Source of the DNA: Thiomicrorhabdus sp033238645
Lineage (GTDB): Bacteria; Pseudomonadota; Gammaproteobacteria; Thiomicrospirales; Thiomicrospiraceae
Reading direction: 5' to 3'
NCBI GenBank assembly: GCA_033238645.1
Contig: BQXR01000006.1
Location: 124,001-188,000 of the forward strand
Length of the DNA stretch: 64,000 bases
This document shows positions 18,961 through 27,395 of the stretch, piece after piece. The position numbers were made by a program, and so were the translations under genes. Positions within the stretch are counted from its first letter, which is position 1, and each line of letters starts with the position of its first letter. Below the pieces are notes generated by a model, which ran no database searches, was not told the origin of the DNA, and worked only from the letters and a program-made list of their open reading frames with translations.

Positions 18961-20094
18961 ATGACCGAAACCATTCAACTTGCACAAAGCCTTATTCAAA
19001 TTGACTCAGTTACACCCGACGATAAGGGCTGTCAGAAACTGATTGCCGACTATCTTCAACCGTTAGGGTTTAATATTGAAAACATGCCATTTGGTGAAGT
19101 TGATAACTTATGGGCTCGTAGAGGAACTGAAAGTCCTTTTTTAGTTTTTGCAGGTCATACCGATGTTGTACCAACAGGCCCTGATGAGAAATGGGACTTC
19201 CCTCCCTTTTCAGCACACATTGAAGGTGACATGATGTATGGTCGTGGTACTGCCGATATGAAAGGCGGCGTAGCCTGCTTTATGGCAGCGACCAAGAGCT
19301 TTGTTACAGACTATCCTAATCATAAAGGTTCACTCGGTTACCTAATCACCAGCGATGAAGAGGGCCCTGCGATCAATGGTACTGTTAAGGTTGTCGAGGC
19401 TTTAGAGAACCGTGGTGAGAAGTATGAATACTGTTTAATAGGAGAACCTTCTAGTAGTAAAAAACTGTGTGATTCAATCAAAAATGGTCGTCGTGGTTCT
19501 TTAAGTGGCAAGCTGACCATTAAGGGTAAGCAAGGGCATATCGCATACCCTGAGCTTGCACTTAACCCTATTCACCTTTGTGCAGCACCTTTGGAGCAGT
19601 TAGCAAATTTAGTTTGGGATCACGGAAATGAGTACTTCCCACCAACCTCTTTTCAAATCTCTAATATCAACGGTGGTACAGGGGCGACTAATGTCATCCC
19701 TGGTACCGTTGAGGTACTCTTTAATTTTAGATTCTCAACGGAGCATACGCCAGAGTCTTTACAGCAGAGTGTGCATGCCACTTTAGATCACTACCCAATT
19801 GATTATGATATTGAATGGAATCTATCTGGATTGCCTTTTATCACCCCTGCTGATGGTGCACTAATTCATTCGATCAAAAAAGCATCACAATCCGTTTTAG
19901 GCTATGAGCCAGAACTCTCAACAGGGGGGGGGACTTCGGATGGTCGCTTTATTGCACAAACAGGTGCTCAGGTGATTGAGCTTGGCCCACTTAATGCCAC
20001 CATTCACCAGATCAACGAGCGTGTCAGTATTAGCGACTTAAATCAGTTAACAGAAGTCTACTACCAGACACTGGTGAACTTACTCACCGATTAA
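18961..20094 (+). CDS. dapE: Succinyl-diaminopimelate desuccinylase
   Basis: DapE is a di-zinc M20 peptidase-family enzyme that removes succinate from N-succinyl-LL-diaminopimelate. FAGHTDVVPTG, YGRGTADMKGG and ITSDEEGPA carry the metal ligands and the catalytic Glu; STGGGTSDGRF lies near the C-terminus. Length 377 compares with 375. The Gly-Gly-Gly of the last motif is encoded by a run of nine G (19924-19932), a slippage-prone tract in an essential gene. Confidence 0.97.
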   Translation: MTETIQLAQSLIQIDSVTPDDKGCQKLIADYLQPLGFNIENMPFGEVDNLWARRGTESPFLVFAGHTDVVPTGPDEKWDFPPFSAHIEGDMMYGRGTADMKGGVACFMAATKSFVTDYPNHKGSLGYLITSDEEGPAINGTVKVVEALENRGEKYEYCLIGEPSSSKKLCDSIKNGRRGSLSGKLTIKGKQGHIAYPELALNPIHLCAAPLEQLANLVWDHGNEYFPPTSFQISNINGGTGATNVIPGTVEVLFNFRFSTEHTPESLQQSVHATLDHYPIDYDIEWNLSGLPFITPADGALIHSIKKASQSVLGYEPELSTGGGTSDGRFIAQTGAQVIELGPLNATIHQINERVSISDLNQLTEVYYQTLVNLLTD

Positions 20095-20121
20095 CACCAC
20101 CATCGCAATAAGAGGTACAGC

Positions 20122-20364
20122 ATGATCGAAACAGAGCTACCCAAGAGTATTCAATACCTACTTATTGTGATTCAAATTTTTGCTGTTAGCTTCTTTCTAT
20201 TTTTATCGTGGCCTTACATCAAAAAAGAGCGCTGGCGTGAGAAGTTCATAGAGAACAAAACCGCTCGTTCTATCATTATTGTCTTTACCATCACTTTCAT
20301 TTTTATCTACGGCATGAACTTTATATTTGACCTACTCTTTCCTATTGAACGCCTAGACCGCTAG
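20122..20364 (+). CDS. Small two-helix membrane protein, unknown
   Basis: An 80-residue protein I do not recognise. It has two clear hydrophobic helices, YLLIVIQIFAVSFFLFLSW and ARSIIIVFTITFIFIYGMNF, joined by a strongly basic loop (KKERWREKFIENK). It is read 27 bases after dapE with an AGAGG ribosome site, so it is probably in the dapE transcript, which ends at the hairpin just downstream. Confidence 0.7.
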   Translation: MIETELPKSIQYLLIVIQIFAVSFFLFLSWPYIKKERWREKFIENKTARSIIIVFTITFIFIYGMNFIFDLLFPIERLDR

Positions 20365-20403
20365 AAACTTAATATCTCTTTATAAAGATTCATTTACTAC
20401 AGA

Positions 20404-20436
20404 AATAAAAAAAGGAGGCAAAAGCCTCCTTTTTTA
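20404..20436. terminator. Bidirectional intrinsic terminator
   Basis: AAAAGGAGGC pairs with GCCTCCTTTT around a 4-base AAAA loop, with A and T tracts on the two sides. It ends the dapE transcript on plus and could also serve the symporter gene on minus. Confidence 0.88.
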
Positions 20437-20490
20437 TTATGTCCCCATTTATCTTGTTGCCCTCAGAACATGTTGCACCCACTCGGGAGT

Positions 20491-20504
20491 TTGAGCAGGG
20501 GGGG
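20491..20504 (-). repeat. C-run word (minus-strand copy), within a hairpin
   Basis: The minus strand reads CCCCCCCTGCTCAA. Here the C run is also the 3' arm of a hairpin: 20498-20508 (G run plus TTAG) pairs with CTAACCTCCCCC at 20520-20531 with one bulged base. It is 40 bases past the symporter stop. Confidence 0.75.
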
Positions 20505-20545
20505 TTAGATTATATCTGGCTAACCTCCCCCACCACGAACAAACC

Positions 20546-21979
20546 CTAAGATCTATGTGAAACATTCCAAGCGTAGATCAAATAGATCAACACCGCTGCG
20601 GCAACTAATAAATAAACATTCTCAGCCTCCACCAAGCTATTGGCAAAAACAACCATAATCGCCACGGGTGTAATCCACTTCAAAACAAACACAAAGCGGC
20701 TCATCCAGCTCGGTGACAGCTCTATTTGCTCTACTCTGTGCTCTGGTTTCATCGCCCAAGCAACAAACACCGCCATTAGCAATCCGCCTAAAGGTAACAT
20801 GACATTTGTTGTGACAAAATCTAAAGTAGCAAAGAAGGTTTTATCACCCACAATATGCACATCACTCCACTCATTGAAGGATAAAACCGTCCCAATACCC
20901 ACAAACCAAATAATTCCCCCTAAGATCCAAGCAGCTTTGCCTCTGGCAATCCCCCAGTTTTGTTCAAACCAACTCACGGCAGGCTCAATCAACGAGATAG
21001 CCGAGCTCATCGCCGCCATGACAACGAGTGCAAAAAACAGGGTACCAAAAAACCAACCACCGGTCATCTGACCAAATGCAACTGGTAAGGTTTGGAATAG
21101 TAGCCCAGGGCCTGAGTCAGGCTCTAAACCATTTGCAAAGACAATTGAGAAAATTACTAAGCCTGCCAACACGGCAATCAACGTATCTGCAAAAGCGATC
21201 CATAATCCCGCCTTTACAATAGACTGCTCTTTACTGAGATAAGAGCCATAAACCATCATAGTTCCAAGTCCAATGCTCAGGGTAAAGAAAGCGTGCCCCA
21301 TTGCAACCAGAACAGACTCCCACGATAATTTAGAGAAATCTGCTGAAAACATAAAATGAACACTCTGACCAAAACCACCCGTCGTGGTTGCATAGCCCAA
21401 TAAAACAAGCAAAATGACTAGAATCCCAGGCATCATAAAACCAATCGCCCGCTCAATGCCTTTATTTACCCCTTGAGAGGCAATTACAATTGTCACAAGG
21501 CTCACAACCGTATGCCAAAACAACAACTCGTAAGGACTGGCTAATAAGTTATCAAAGTGTTCACCGACACCCTCTACGGTAATCCCATTAAAAACACCTG
21601 CAGCACTTTCAAAGAAATAAGCCAGCGCCCAACCAGCAATCACCGTATAAAGAGAGAGAATCAACGCACCCGCTAAAATGCCATTAAACCCCAGAAGAGT
21701 CCACAATCGACTATCACCATTTTCACGTGCTAGATTAGACATTGCCTGAACCGGATTGGCTTTTCCTGCGCGCCCCATAGCAAGCTCAGAAATTAGTACT
21801 GGTATGCCGACTAATAAAATACAGGCCAAATAAACCAGTACAAAAGCACCACCGCCATTTTCACCCGTTATATAAGGAAACTTCCAAAGGTTCCCTAAGC
21901 CAACCGCTGATCCTACGGCAGCTAAAACAAAAAGTTTTTGCGAAGACCACGATTCTTTAGAAAGTTTTAACTGCCCCAT
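20546..21979 (-). CDS. Sodium:neurotransmitter symporter family transporter
   Basis: An integral inner-membrane transporter of the NSS (SNF, LeuT-like) family that would couple sodium entry to uptake of an amino acid or related solute. The N-terminal helix KLFVLAAVGSAVGLGNLWKFPYI and the following GENGGGAFVLVYLACIL are the family signature. About 11-12 membrane helices are visible. The ATG at 21977-21979, preceded by AAGGAAG, fits the family start (477 residues). Substrate cannot be deduced. It diverges from murB. Confidence 0.92.
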   Translation of the reverse strand: MGQLKLSKESWSSQKLFVLAAVGSAVGLGNLWKFPYITGENGGGAFVLVYLACILLVGIPVLISELAMGRAGKANPVQAMSNLARENGDSRLWTLLGFNGILAGALILSLYTVIAGWALAYFFESAAGVFNGITVEGVGEHFDNLLASPYELLFWHTVVSLVTIVIASQGVNKGIERAIGFMMPGILVILLVLLGYATTTGGFGQSVHFMFSADFSKLSWESVLVAMGHAFFTLSIGLGTMMVYGSYLSKEQSIVKAGLWIAFADTLIAVLAGLVIFSIVFANGLEPDSGPGLLFQTLPVAFGQMTGGWFFGTLFFALVVMAAMSSAISLIEPAVSWFEQNWGIARGKAAWILGGIIWFVGIGTVLSFNEWSDVHIVGDKTFFATLDFVTTNVMLPLGGLLMAVFVAWAMKPEHRVEQIELSPSWMSRFVFVLKWITPVAIMVVFANSLVEAENVYLLVAAAVLIYLIYAWNVSHRS

Positions 21980-22033
21980 CCATCTTCCTTTATAATGAAA
22001 AATTATTGCCAATAATTATACAACAAGAGCGCT

Positions 22034-23056
22034 ATGCACATTCAAGCCAACTACTCTCTACTACCGTATAACACCTTTAAAATTGATCTCAAAACTCAAT
22101 ATTATGTCGAGATTAATCGTCAAAGTGACATCTTAACGCTACGCACCGACATTAAACTATCCTCTCTACCATGGCGAATCATCGGCGATGGCAGTAACTT
22201 ACTATTTACTCAGCCCTTTGAAGGCATCACCATTCGCTGCACTTTTAAGCAGATCAAAATCGTTAGAGAAGATGCGGACAATGTCTGGCTCTCTGTTGGT
22301 GCAGGGGTTAAGTGGCACGATCTTGTTACGCATACCGTAGAGCAGGGCTGGTGGGGATTAGAAAATTTAGCTCTCATCCCAGGTACAGTGGGTGCTGCCC
22401 CTGTACAAAATATTGGTGCTTATGGTGCTGAAGCACAGGATGTCATTACCCGTGTGCAGACCCTAAACATTTACGATGGTCAAAGACGCCAGTTCAGAAG
22501 CTCAGAGTGTAACTTCGGCTACCGAACCAGCATCTTTAAACAAGAGTACGTCAATAAGCTCTTAATACACCGAGTCACCTTTAGACTCAGAAAACGTCAC
22601 AAAGGCAAAGCCAACCTAGTATTTGAACCCCTTAAAAAAGCCCTTAAAGCCTATTTAAAAGTCGATCTGACCCCTAAACTTGTTTACGATGCGGTAATTA
22701 AAATTCGTGAACACAAACTGCCTGATCATAATATCCAAGGCAATGCAGGTAGTTTCTTTAAAAACCCTGTCGTAGATGCTGACTACTTTAACGGCTTACT
22801 CAAAACCAACCCAGATATGCCGCACCACCGCATGCTCGATGGCAGCTATAAAATCCCTGCTGCTTGGTTAATTGAGCAAATTGGTTGGAAAGGTAAAAAT
22901 CACGGCCGAGCAGGCGTTTCAAGTAAACATGCCCTATTTCTAGTCAACAGAGGCGGTGCAAAAGGCTCTGAAATAGTTGAACTCTCACAGATTATTCAAG
23001 AAGAAGTTACCCATAAATTTGGTATTCACCTAGAACTAGAAGTAATTATTCTTTAG
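22034..23056 (+). CDS. murB: UDP-N-acetylenolpyruvoylglucosamine reductase
   Basis: MurB is the FAD enzyme that makes UDP-N-acetylmuramate. IGDGSNLLF and LIPGTVGAAPVQNIGAYG are FAD-binding signatures. GNAGSFFKNPVV contains the catalytic Ser, and the terminal LELEVIIL region carries the Glu. The 340-residue form is the E. coli (type I) form, with FGYRTSIFKQEY in the third domain. It starts 54 bases from the divergent symporter. Confidence 0.97.
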   Translation: MHIQANYSLLPYNTFKIDLKTQYYVEINRQSDILTLRTDIKLSSLPWRIIGDGSNLLFTQPFEGITIRCTFKQIKIVREDADNVWLSVGAGVKWHDLVTHTVEQGWWGLENLALIPGTVGAAPVQNIGAYGAEAQDVITRVQTLNIYDGQRRQFRSSECNFGYRTSIFKQEYVNKLLIHRVTFRLRKRHKGKANLVFEPLKKALKAYLKVDLTPKLVYDAVIKIREHKLPDHNIQGNAGSFFKNPVVDADYFNGLLKTNPDMPHHRMLDGSYKIPAAWLIEQIGWKGKNHGRAGVSSKHALFLVNRGGAKGSEIVELSQIIQEEVTHKFGIHLELEVIIL

Positions 23057-23097
23057 GTTAGAACTTAACTCTCCTACCCCTGCCTAAAATATTTTAG

Positions 23098-23137
23098 GCA
23101 AAAAAAAGGAGCCTATTCATAATGAATAGACTCCTTC
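23098..23137 (-). terminator. Terminator of the FKBP gene
   Basis: On the minus strand AAGGAG-CTATTCAT and its complement form a stem of about 15 pairs with one mismatch. Eight T follow. An 18-base perfect palindrome (23082-23099) lies next to it and may end murB transcription on plus. Confidence 0.8.
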
Positions 23138-23194
23138 TTTGGCTTGACAGGTATTTAACTAAAACTTAAACACCTGATCTTAACTTTGCCGCGA

Positions 23195-23815
23195 TTAAGA
23201 TACAATTTCAAGTAACTCAACTTCAAAGATCAATGCAGAGTAAGGTGCAATCGTCCCGCCTGACCCTTGAGGACCATAAGCTAAATCATGCGGAACAAAC
23301 AGACGCCACTTTGATCCAACAGGCATCATCTGTAGTGCTTCAGTCCAACCAGCGATAACGCGGTTAACAGGGAACTCAGCAGGCTGACCACGCTCTACAG
23401 AGCTATCAAAGACAGTACCATCCACTAAAGTGCCGTGGTAATGAGTTGAAACGGTAGATTCTGCAGTAGGCTTATCGCCTTTACCTTCTGTGATGATTTC
23501 ATATTGAAGACCTGACTCAGTCACAACAACACCGTCTTTATTGGCATTTTCAACAAGGAAAGTTTCACCAATCGCTGCTGCAACTTTAGATTCTGCTGCT
23601 TTCTTAGCTTCCATCTCTTTATGAATCTCTTCAAATGCCGCTGCAATCTTCGCTTCATCGATAGTAGTTGGCTTACCTTCTAGAGTATCAATAACACCCG
23701 CAGCAACCGCTTGAGCATCAACGCCTTCAAATGGGTTAGCAGCCAATTGATCACCCATCTGGCGACCGATGATATAACTTGCGATTTGTGGGTTAGTTGT
23801 ATATGTGTCAGACAT
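23195..23815 (-). CDS. fklB: FKBP-type peptidyl-prolyl isomerase, FklB-like
   Basis: A 206-residue two-domain rotamase with the same length as E. coli FklB (FKBP22). The N-terminal dimerisation helices (ASYIIGRQMGDQLAAN, EEIHKEMEAKKAAE) are followed by an FKBP domain. That domain has STHYHGTLVDGTVFDSS, VIAGWTEALQMMPVGSKW and LAYGPQGSGGTIAPYS. There is no signal peptide, so it is cytoplasmic, helping proline isomerisation in folding. Confidence 0.92.
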   Translation of the reverse strand: MSDTYTTNPQIASYIIGRQMGDQLAANPFEGVDAQAVAAGVIDTLEGKPTTIDEAKIAAAFEEIHKEMEAKKAAESKVAAAIGETFLVENANKDGVVVTESGLQYEIITEGKGDKPTAESTVSTHYHGTLVDGTVFDSSVERGQPAEFPVNRVIAGWTEALQMMPVGSKWRLFVPHDLAYGPQGSGGTIAPYSALIFEVELLEIVS

Positions 23816-24042
23816 GATATGAGATCCAATAAATTATAAAAAACGGGAATTCTAGCATAAATAATGCCTTACCGCTGTCATGCAGGATAGAGGCTTTTTA
23901 AAACATTAAGCTAAGCGCCTAAAACTTATAAACAAACCCTATCCACGGTATAAAACAAAGTCATCACTAAAGCATTAGAAATCTATTATAATTCGCACAC
24001 TTAAAATTTAATTAGACTGTTCTAATCTCAGGAAACATCAGA

Positions 24043-24465
24043 ATGTTGTTCAGAAATACGTTTATCAGGCTTTTCGCAACCTTAGCGCTCGCTCTTTCAC
24101 TATCAGGCTGCTCAGAGCCGCCTTATAAAAACCTGAATAATGATGAGCTACAAAGCATGCTTGATCAAGGTGTACCAATATTTGATATCCGGCGCCCAGA
24201 TGAGTGGCGCAAAACTGGCGTGATTGAACAAAGCCAACTACTCACCTTTGTGGATCAAGGCGGTCGCCTTAAGTCAGATTTCATCCCTCGCTTTACCCGT
24301 GCCGTAGATAAAGATCAGCCCGTCATCCTCATCTGCCGTACTGGTAATCGTACCGATGCTTTGGCTCGTCACCTTATTGAGAAGATGGGCTACACGCAAG
24401 TTTATAATGTACGTAACGGCATCACCCGTTGGATTAGTGACCAACGTCCTGTAAAACGTATTTAA
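24043..24465 (+). CDS. Rhodanese-domain lipoprotein
   Basis: A 140-residue protein. The N-terminus is a lipoprotein signal (TLALALSLSGC, cleavage before Cys23). It continues into a single rhodanese domain with DIRRPDEWRKTGVIEQS and the active-site loop ICRTGNRTDALA, whose Cys would carry a persulfide. It would act on sulfur compounds or in redox repair at the periplasmic face of a membrane; the substrate is unknown. The next gene follows after 52 bases and is probably cotranscribed. Confidence 0.88.
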   Translation: MLFRNTFIRLFATLALALSLSGCSEPPYKNLNNDELQSMLDQGVPIFDIRRPDEWRKTGVIEQSQLLTFVDQGGRLKSDFIPRFTRAVDKDQPVILICRTGNRTDALARHLIEKMGYTQVYNVRNGITRWISDQRPVKRI

Positions 24466-24517
24466 AATAGTCAGCACAGAATACTAAACCCAAAGCATTC
24501 AATTACAAGAGTTAACC

Positions 24518-25252
24518 ATGAACCAAACAGCAACACCAAAAACAAATACCCACAAACCCCGCCCAATGATTGATCTAATGGTCAGCATTGTGCTGCCCTC
24601 TGTGATTTTAATGAAGCTCAGCGGCGAGAGTGACTTAGGTGCAACAGGCGCACTGATCGCTGCTCTATCATTCCCGATAGGTTGGGGGCTTTATGAGCTA
24701 ATCAAGTTTAGAAAATTCAACTTCATCGCACTACTCGGGTTAATCAGTGTATTACTGACAGGCGGTATTGGTTTATTCGAGTTAGATACCCAGTGGTTAG
24801 CCATTAAAGAAGCCGCTATTCCAGGCATCATTGGGTTGGGGGTAATCATCTCAACCGTCACACCCTACCCGCTCATCAAGACTTTACTCTTTAATCCTAA
24901 GGTGATGCAGGTAGAGAAGATCGAAGCCAAACTTAATGAGCTAGGGCATACTGCTCTATTTGAAGCACGTCTAATGAAAGCGACCTATATGCTCGCTGCT
25001 GCCTTTTTCTTCTCTTCAGTAATGAACTACATTGTCGCTGTCTGGATAGTCGTTAGCCCTGCAGGTACGCCTGAATTTAATGAAGAGTTAGGTCAAATGA
25101 CCTTAATGAGCTACCCAATGATTGCTTTACCATCGACCCTTATGATGATGGCGATCTTCTACTACCTATGGCGCACTATCAACGGTCTAACAGGCATGAA
25201 GCTGGCAGAAGTAATGAACAACCCGCAAGAAGCAGAGAAAGAGACAAACTAG
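24518..25252 (+). CDS. VC0807-like integral membrane protein
   Basis: A 244-residue protein with about six or seven membrane helices, including LMVSIVLPSVILMKL, FIALLGLISVLLTGGIGLF and a C-terminal pair. The segments ATGALIAALSFPIGWGLYEL and FEARLMKATYMLAAAFFFSS recall the VC0807 family of unknown function. I assign the family by recollection, with moderate certainty. It is probably in one transcript with the upstream rhodanese lipoprotein. Confidence 0.7.
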   Translation: MNQTATPKTNTHKPRPMIDLMVSIVLPSVILMKLSGESDLGATGALIAALSFPIGWGLYELIKFRKFNFIALLGLISVLLTGGIGLFELDTQWLAIKEAAIPGIIGLGVIISTVTPYPLIKTLLFNPKVMQVEKIEAKLNELGHTALFEARLMKATYMLAAAFFFSSVMNYIVAVWIVVSPAGTPEFNEELGQMTLMSYPMIALPSTLMMMAIFYYLWRTINGLTGMKLAEVMNNPQEAEKETN

Positions 25253-25268
25253 TTTTTTCTAAGCTCCT

Positions 25269-25284
25269 CCCCCCCCTGCTCATT
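25269..25284 (+). repeat. C-run word, CCCCCCCCTGCTCATT
   Basis: A full copy of the dispersed word, with eight C. It lies 16 bases past the stop of the VC0807-like gene. Confidence 0.8.
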
Positions 25285-25371
25285 ATTTAGAAGTTGAATT
25301 TTGGGCAGTAAAAAACACCTTTAAAGAGACCAACAGCTCTCTTTAGCAGATCAATGCATTAAAATAGAACA

Positions 25372-25683
25372 ATGAAACAACAAGAAACCCATATAAAAGC
25401 ATCCTCCGACCAAGCAGATGATCAAACAACCTCTACTAATGATGCTTATCAAATCGGCTTAGACACACTACCAGAAATACTCAAACAGGATTTAGACAAA
25501 AACCTCTGTGACTGTAACTGTGTACCCAAATCAGTGGTTATCAAAGCCATCTGTAATGGTGCCGACACCTTTATGAAAGTCAGAGCAAAAACCTACGCAT
25601 CGGCTGGGAATGGCTGTTGCCGTGAAGAAATTGAGCGTTTGGTTGAGTGCCTAACCACTCATGAAGATAAATCACTTAAGTAG
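25372..25683 (+). CDS. Five-cysteine Bfd-like protein, copy 1
   Basis: A 103-residue protein. Its second half, LCDCNCVPKSVVIKAI followed by TYASAGNGCCREEIERLVEC, resembles the Bfd/NifU-type [2Fe-2S] helix-turn-helix domain. Its cysteines follow C-x-C, then C-C adjacent in GNGCC, then one nine residues later, instead of the usual CxC plus CxxC. Its paralogue lies 1.3 kb downstream. No clear ribosome site precedes the ATG; a -10-like TAAAAT lies only 7-12 bases upstream, so the message may be leaderless. A metal or cluster-binding role is inference. Confidence 0.75.
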   Translation: MKQQETHIKASSDQADDQTTSTNDAYQIGLDTLPEILKQDLDKNLCDCNCVPKSVVIKAICNGADTFMKVRAKTYASAGNGCCREEIERLVECLTTHEDKSLK

Positions 25684-25699
25684 TCCTAAGCACTCCTAA

Positions 25700-25712
25700 C
25701 CCCCCCTGCTTT
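25700..25712 (+). repeat. C-run word, variant CCCCCCCTGCTTT
   Basis: A seven-C copy with TGCTT. It lies 17 bases past the stop of the first five-cysteine gene. Confidence 0.65.
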
Positions 25713-25813
25713 TATGCCTCTTGTGGGTACATTTTATTTCAGCAACCAATTTCTATTCAATTTGCCCTGTCAATTCTCTTATGACCTGAGGATACCGACC
25801 TATCTATGATTTA

Positions 25814-26176
25814 TTAATGATAAGACGATGCTGGGAAAAGGCAGTTTATTATAGTTGCCACCAGGAGACCTATCGTCAATCCGGCAATATTGGCCAAAAG
25901 GTCTAGCCACTCCCCATAGCGATTTACGTAGGGTTGAATCAACTCTATAGCGCCACTCCATGTAATAAAGCCTAAGGCAATGATGATAATTGTCTTTGGT
26001 TGACGCAAAGCGACAGGAAATATGAGCAATCCATAAGCGATAAAGTGATGGGTTTTATCACTACCAGGCACCGGCGGCAAAAGCTCAACAGGATAGAGCG
26101 AAAGCACGGTAATGGCCGTTAGGGTAAGTAGTGTAAGTGGCAAGCAGAATTGTCTAATGAGATTAAATAGGATCAT
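25814..26176 (-). CDS. VanZ-like membrane protein
   Basis: A 120-residue protein with four hydrophobic helices. The pattern DKTHHFIAYGLL, then AIELIQPYVNRYGEWLDLLANIAGL, is typical of VanZ-like proteins. In VanZ itself the protein gives low-level teicoplanin resistance; for chromosomal homologues the role is not known. The gene stands alone, convergent with the first five-cysteine gene. Confidence 0.83.
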   Translation of the reverse strand: MILFNLIRQFCLPLTLLTLTAITVLSLYPVELLPPVPGSDKTHHFIAYGLLIFPVALRQPKTIIIIALGFITWSGAIELIQPYVNRYGEWLDLLANIAGLTIGLLVATIINCLFPASSYH

Positions 26177-26480
26177 TGAATGAATACTTTAATTTAATTG
26201 TGTGGCAGCGCAAGAAGGCTTTAATTTGTGCTAATTGTACAGTGGTCTATGCAGAATACTGTGTTAACTATTTATATTTAATAAAGAGGTGCATGGCAAA
26301 TACTAAGGCTAAAAAGCACCATACGTGCTAAATGAAGAGTGTGATTGGCTGCTTGGTTCTGTGAAATTAAGATCAAGTCATTGGAGACCTACTTGATCAT
26401 AGCTAGCATTGGCTTGCGGAAAGGCGCTTCAGTTAATGAAACAACACAAAATTCTGCCAAACTAGAGATAGGAATGCCAA
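26177..26480. other. Spacer with one hairpin and one tiny open frame
   Basis: This 304-base gap holds a perfect inverted repeat, GATCAAGT (26371-26378) against ACTTGATC (26391-26398). It also holds a 12-codon open frame at 26293-26331 on plus (product MANTKAKKHHTC) with a good AAAGAGGTGC ribosome site. Nothing else supports translation. I see no other gene here. Confidence 0.4.
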
Positions 26481-26786
26481 CTACTGCTTGACTGCCTTGT
26501 CCGCCGTTTTATTACAAGCCCAACCCCAGCCAGTTTGTTTTGCGACTAAAGACTCTGCCTTTTTAGCACAATAACCACGTACATTCTTGGCACTCCAAAG
26601 CTCTGAAGTTAGACCATCTTTTTGATAAGTGACTTTACAAGGTAACTGAGATGCTTGCTTCTCATAGGTAATAGAAATTAGACGCTCTTTATTAGCATGC
26701 TTGCAAACATAGGTTTCATCAGCAAAAGCACCAGCTGAAGTTAGTAATACAACTGTGGCCAAAAGTTTAATCCATTTATTATTCAT
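26481..26786 (-). CDS. Small secreted cysteine-containing protein, unknown
   Basis: A 101-residue protein with an N-terminal signal peptide (KLLATVVLLTSAGAFA, cleavage before DETYVC). The mature part has four cysteines, in YVCKHANKERLISITYE, LPCKVTYQKDG, GYCAKKAESLV and WGWACNK. This suggests two disulfides in the periplasm. The pattern is that of small uncharacterised proteins I remember from other gammaproteobacteria, with no known function. Confidence 0.72.
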   Translation of the reverse strand: MNNKWIKLLATVVLLTSAGAFADETYVCKHANKERLISITYEKQASQLPCKVTYQKDGLTSELWSAKNVRGYCAKKAESLVAKQTGWGWACNKTADKAVKQ

Positions 26787-27025
26787 AGAGACCTTTAATC
26801 ACTCTAAATTTTAATTCAATAAGTTACTGGGAACACTAACGTATGAAATTATACGTACACCTACGTTAAAAGGTAGGATACATTACCCTAAATCGACTAG
26901 GTTTCAATTCAAACCGTCATAACTTAGCTAATAATATCTTAAAGGCCTATTCAGCCCAAAAGACAGAATCAAAAATATATCTATGAAATCCTTGCAGTAA
27001 ATTGATATGCGATAGAATAGCCCAC

Positions 27026-27304
27026 ATGAAAGATAAATCCCTACAACAGCAGCTAGACAAACTACCTGAAATACTCAAAAAGAACCTAGAAGAAAACCTA
27101 TGTGTCTGCAATGAGGTGCCCAAGATAGACATTATTAAAGCAATTGTTGAGGGTGCACATGAGCTAGAAGCAGTACGCAGCCAAACCTATGCGACTGATG
27201 GCAATGGTTGCTGCACAAGACAGGTTGAGCGCCTAATTGAATGCTTGGTTTCAGAACCAGATGAAGCAAATACCGTCAATCCAGCTACACCACATAAGGG
27301 ATAA
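27026..27304 (+). CDS. Five-cysteine Bfd-like protein, copy 2
   Basis: A 92-residue paralogue of the protein at 25372. Both share LPEILK..L..NLC-C, a V-P-K.. IIKAI.. helix, QTYA..GNGCC and IE/VER LIEC. All five cysteines are in the same places: LCVCN, GNGCC and the last in LIECL. The ATG at 27026 matches the start of the paralogue; an upstream in-frame TTG (27002) is unlikely. A -10-like TAGAAT lies 8-13 bases before the ATG and there is no ribosome site, as for copy 1. Confidence 0.75.
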   Translation: MKDKSLQQQLDKLPEILKKNLEENLCVCNEVPKIDIIKAIVEGAHELEAVRSQTYATDGNGCCTRQVERLIECLVSEPDEANTVNPATPHKG

Positions 27305-27384
27305 CAATTCACTTCAGCTCAACACCAAGACATAGAATCTTAAGTAGATACAGCCTTATTAATTTTATCCCCTCAAGGAGCACT

Positions 27385-27395
27385 AGAGCAGGGGG
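27385..27395 (-). repeat. C-run word (minus copy), short form CCCCCTGCTCT
   Basis: A five-C copy on the minus strand. It lies 80 bases past the second five-cysteine gene, so both paralogues have the word just downstream. Confidence 0.6.

Noticed and set aside
26293..26331. 12-codon open frame with good ribosome site (MANTKAKKHHTC)
   Set aside because: Too short and without context or conservation evidence; mentioned only in the spacer entry.
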